The notes under the pieces were generated by a model that had not been told where the DNA came from, ran no database searches, and saw only the letters and a list, made by a program, of their open reading frames with translations. A program made the position numbers and the translations under genes. From Ruminococcus sp. CAG:403 (GTDB lineage: Bacteria > Bacillota > Clostridia > Oscillospirales > Ruminococcaceae), in contig FR899094.1 in the NCBI GenBank assembly GCA_000437255.1, forward strand, positions 111,914-118,014: a stretch of DNA of 6,101 nt, in the 5' to 3' direction. Positions 5,636 to 6,101 of this stretch are shown here, in pieces (the stretch's first letter is position 1; each line of letters starts with the position of its first letter).

Positions 5636-6101
5636 ATGAAAAAACGAATGGTTGCAGGACTGCTTGCTGCGGCATGCCTGATGGGCATGTGCAGCTGCGG
5701 CTCCACGGATTCTTCTGCCGATTCTGGGAAGCGTGACAAACAGGCAAAAACAGCATCATTGGATGAAAATGCAGAAGTTGCTTATATCAATGTCTGGATG
5801 CGCTTGTTTGGGCTATCACATTCTTCCGTTTATGAAGGGAGAGAGGAAGCCTGCCAGGAACAGTTAAAAGATTGGAACGGTGAGCCTTCCGGAGAAATCT
5901 CTGCGGCATGGTTTAATACACTATATCTGAACGACGGTAAGTTCGACTATTATTATGGCAATATAGGAGACACGAAATTTGCTGTTTCAGGAACTGTTTC
6001 CAAGAACAAGGAAGATGCGCTTGCATTTTCTTCTCAGGTAATTCGAGCCTATAATAAGGATGATTATACCTTAGAAGAGATTATTCATTACCCGGAGGAA
6101 A
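5636..6101 (+). CDS. Predicted lipoprotein of unknown function (partial, 5' end only)
   Basis: An open frame of 155 codons runs from ATG 5636 off the window edge without a stop. GAGGGGAG at 5622-5629 is 6 nt upstream, a good ribosome binding site. The N-terminus has basic residues (MKKR), a hydrophobic run at about 5-18 and cysteines at 14, 19 and 21, then a Ser/Asp/Gly/Lys-rich hydrophilic stretch. This is the layout of a lipoprotein signal peptide. C21, before GSTDSS, is the most likely lipidated residue, although the lipobox (Met-Cys-Ser-Cys) is not canonical. The rest has alternating short strands with many aromatic residues (LYLNDGKFDYYYGNIGD) and I do not recognise a family. It sits 21 nt after infB on the same strand with no terminator between, so read-through from the operon is likely. 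Parts of the visible 3' half look more AT-rich than infB. Confidence 0.75.
   Translation, partial: MKKRMVAGLLAAACLMGMCSCGSTDSSADSGKRDKQAKTASLDENAEVAYINVWMRLFGLSHSSVYEGREEACQEQLKDWNGEPSGEISAAWFNTLYLNDGKFDYYYGNIGDTKFAVSGTVSKNKEDALAFSSQVIRAYNKDDYTLEEIIHYPEE

Overview
The window reads as a bacterial chromosome segment from a Gram-positive anaerobe of the Clostridia, most likely an Oscillospiraceae/Ruminococcaceae gut-type lineage. The reasons are the gene order (rimP-nusA-rnpM-ylxQ-infB, the Firmicutes version of the nusA operon), strong AGGAGG-type ribosome binding sites, an IF2 with a long Lys/Gln/Pro/Ala-rich linker, and an IscU-type scaffold gene just upstream. The family-level placement is an inference from protein flavour, not a database match.

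Layout, all on the + strand: (1) 1-191 is the 3' end of an IscU/NifU-like Fe-S scaffold gene, closed by a perfect 14-bp intrinsic terminator (207-247). (2) 248-490 has no convincing gene. It carries a near-ideal extended -10 promoter (327-355), three GCAGGAA words upstream of it, and a leader of about 130 nt with two or three hairpins. (3) 491-5614 is the translation/transcription operon: rimP (30S maturation), nusA (transcription elongation/termination factor), rnpM/ylxR (RNase P modulator), ylxQ (L7Ae-type RNA-binding protein) and infB (IF2). nusA and rnpM overlap by ATGA, rnpM and ylxQ overlap by 74 nt, and a 94-nt gap with a hairpin precedes infB. (4) From 5636 to the window end runs the first 155 codons of a predicted lipoprotein of unknown function. 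It sits 21 nt after infB, where rbfA usually lies, with no terminator in between.

The core genes work together: RimP and IF2 act on the 30S subunit, NusA on RNA polymerase, and RnpM and YlxQ on structured RNA. One promoter and a structured leader probably drive them all. This is mostly a conserved housekeeping locus and I do not see a clearly novel system. The points worth a second look are the structured rimP leader, the altered GXXG loop in NusA KH1, a likely internal start that would give a short IF2 isoform, the 8-residue repeat array in the IF2 linker, and the lipoprotein in the rbfA position.
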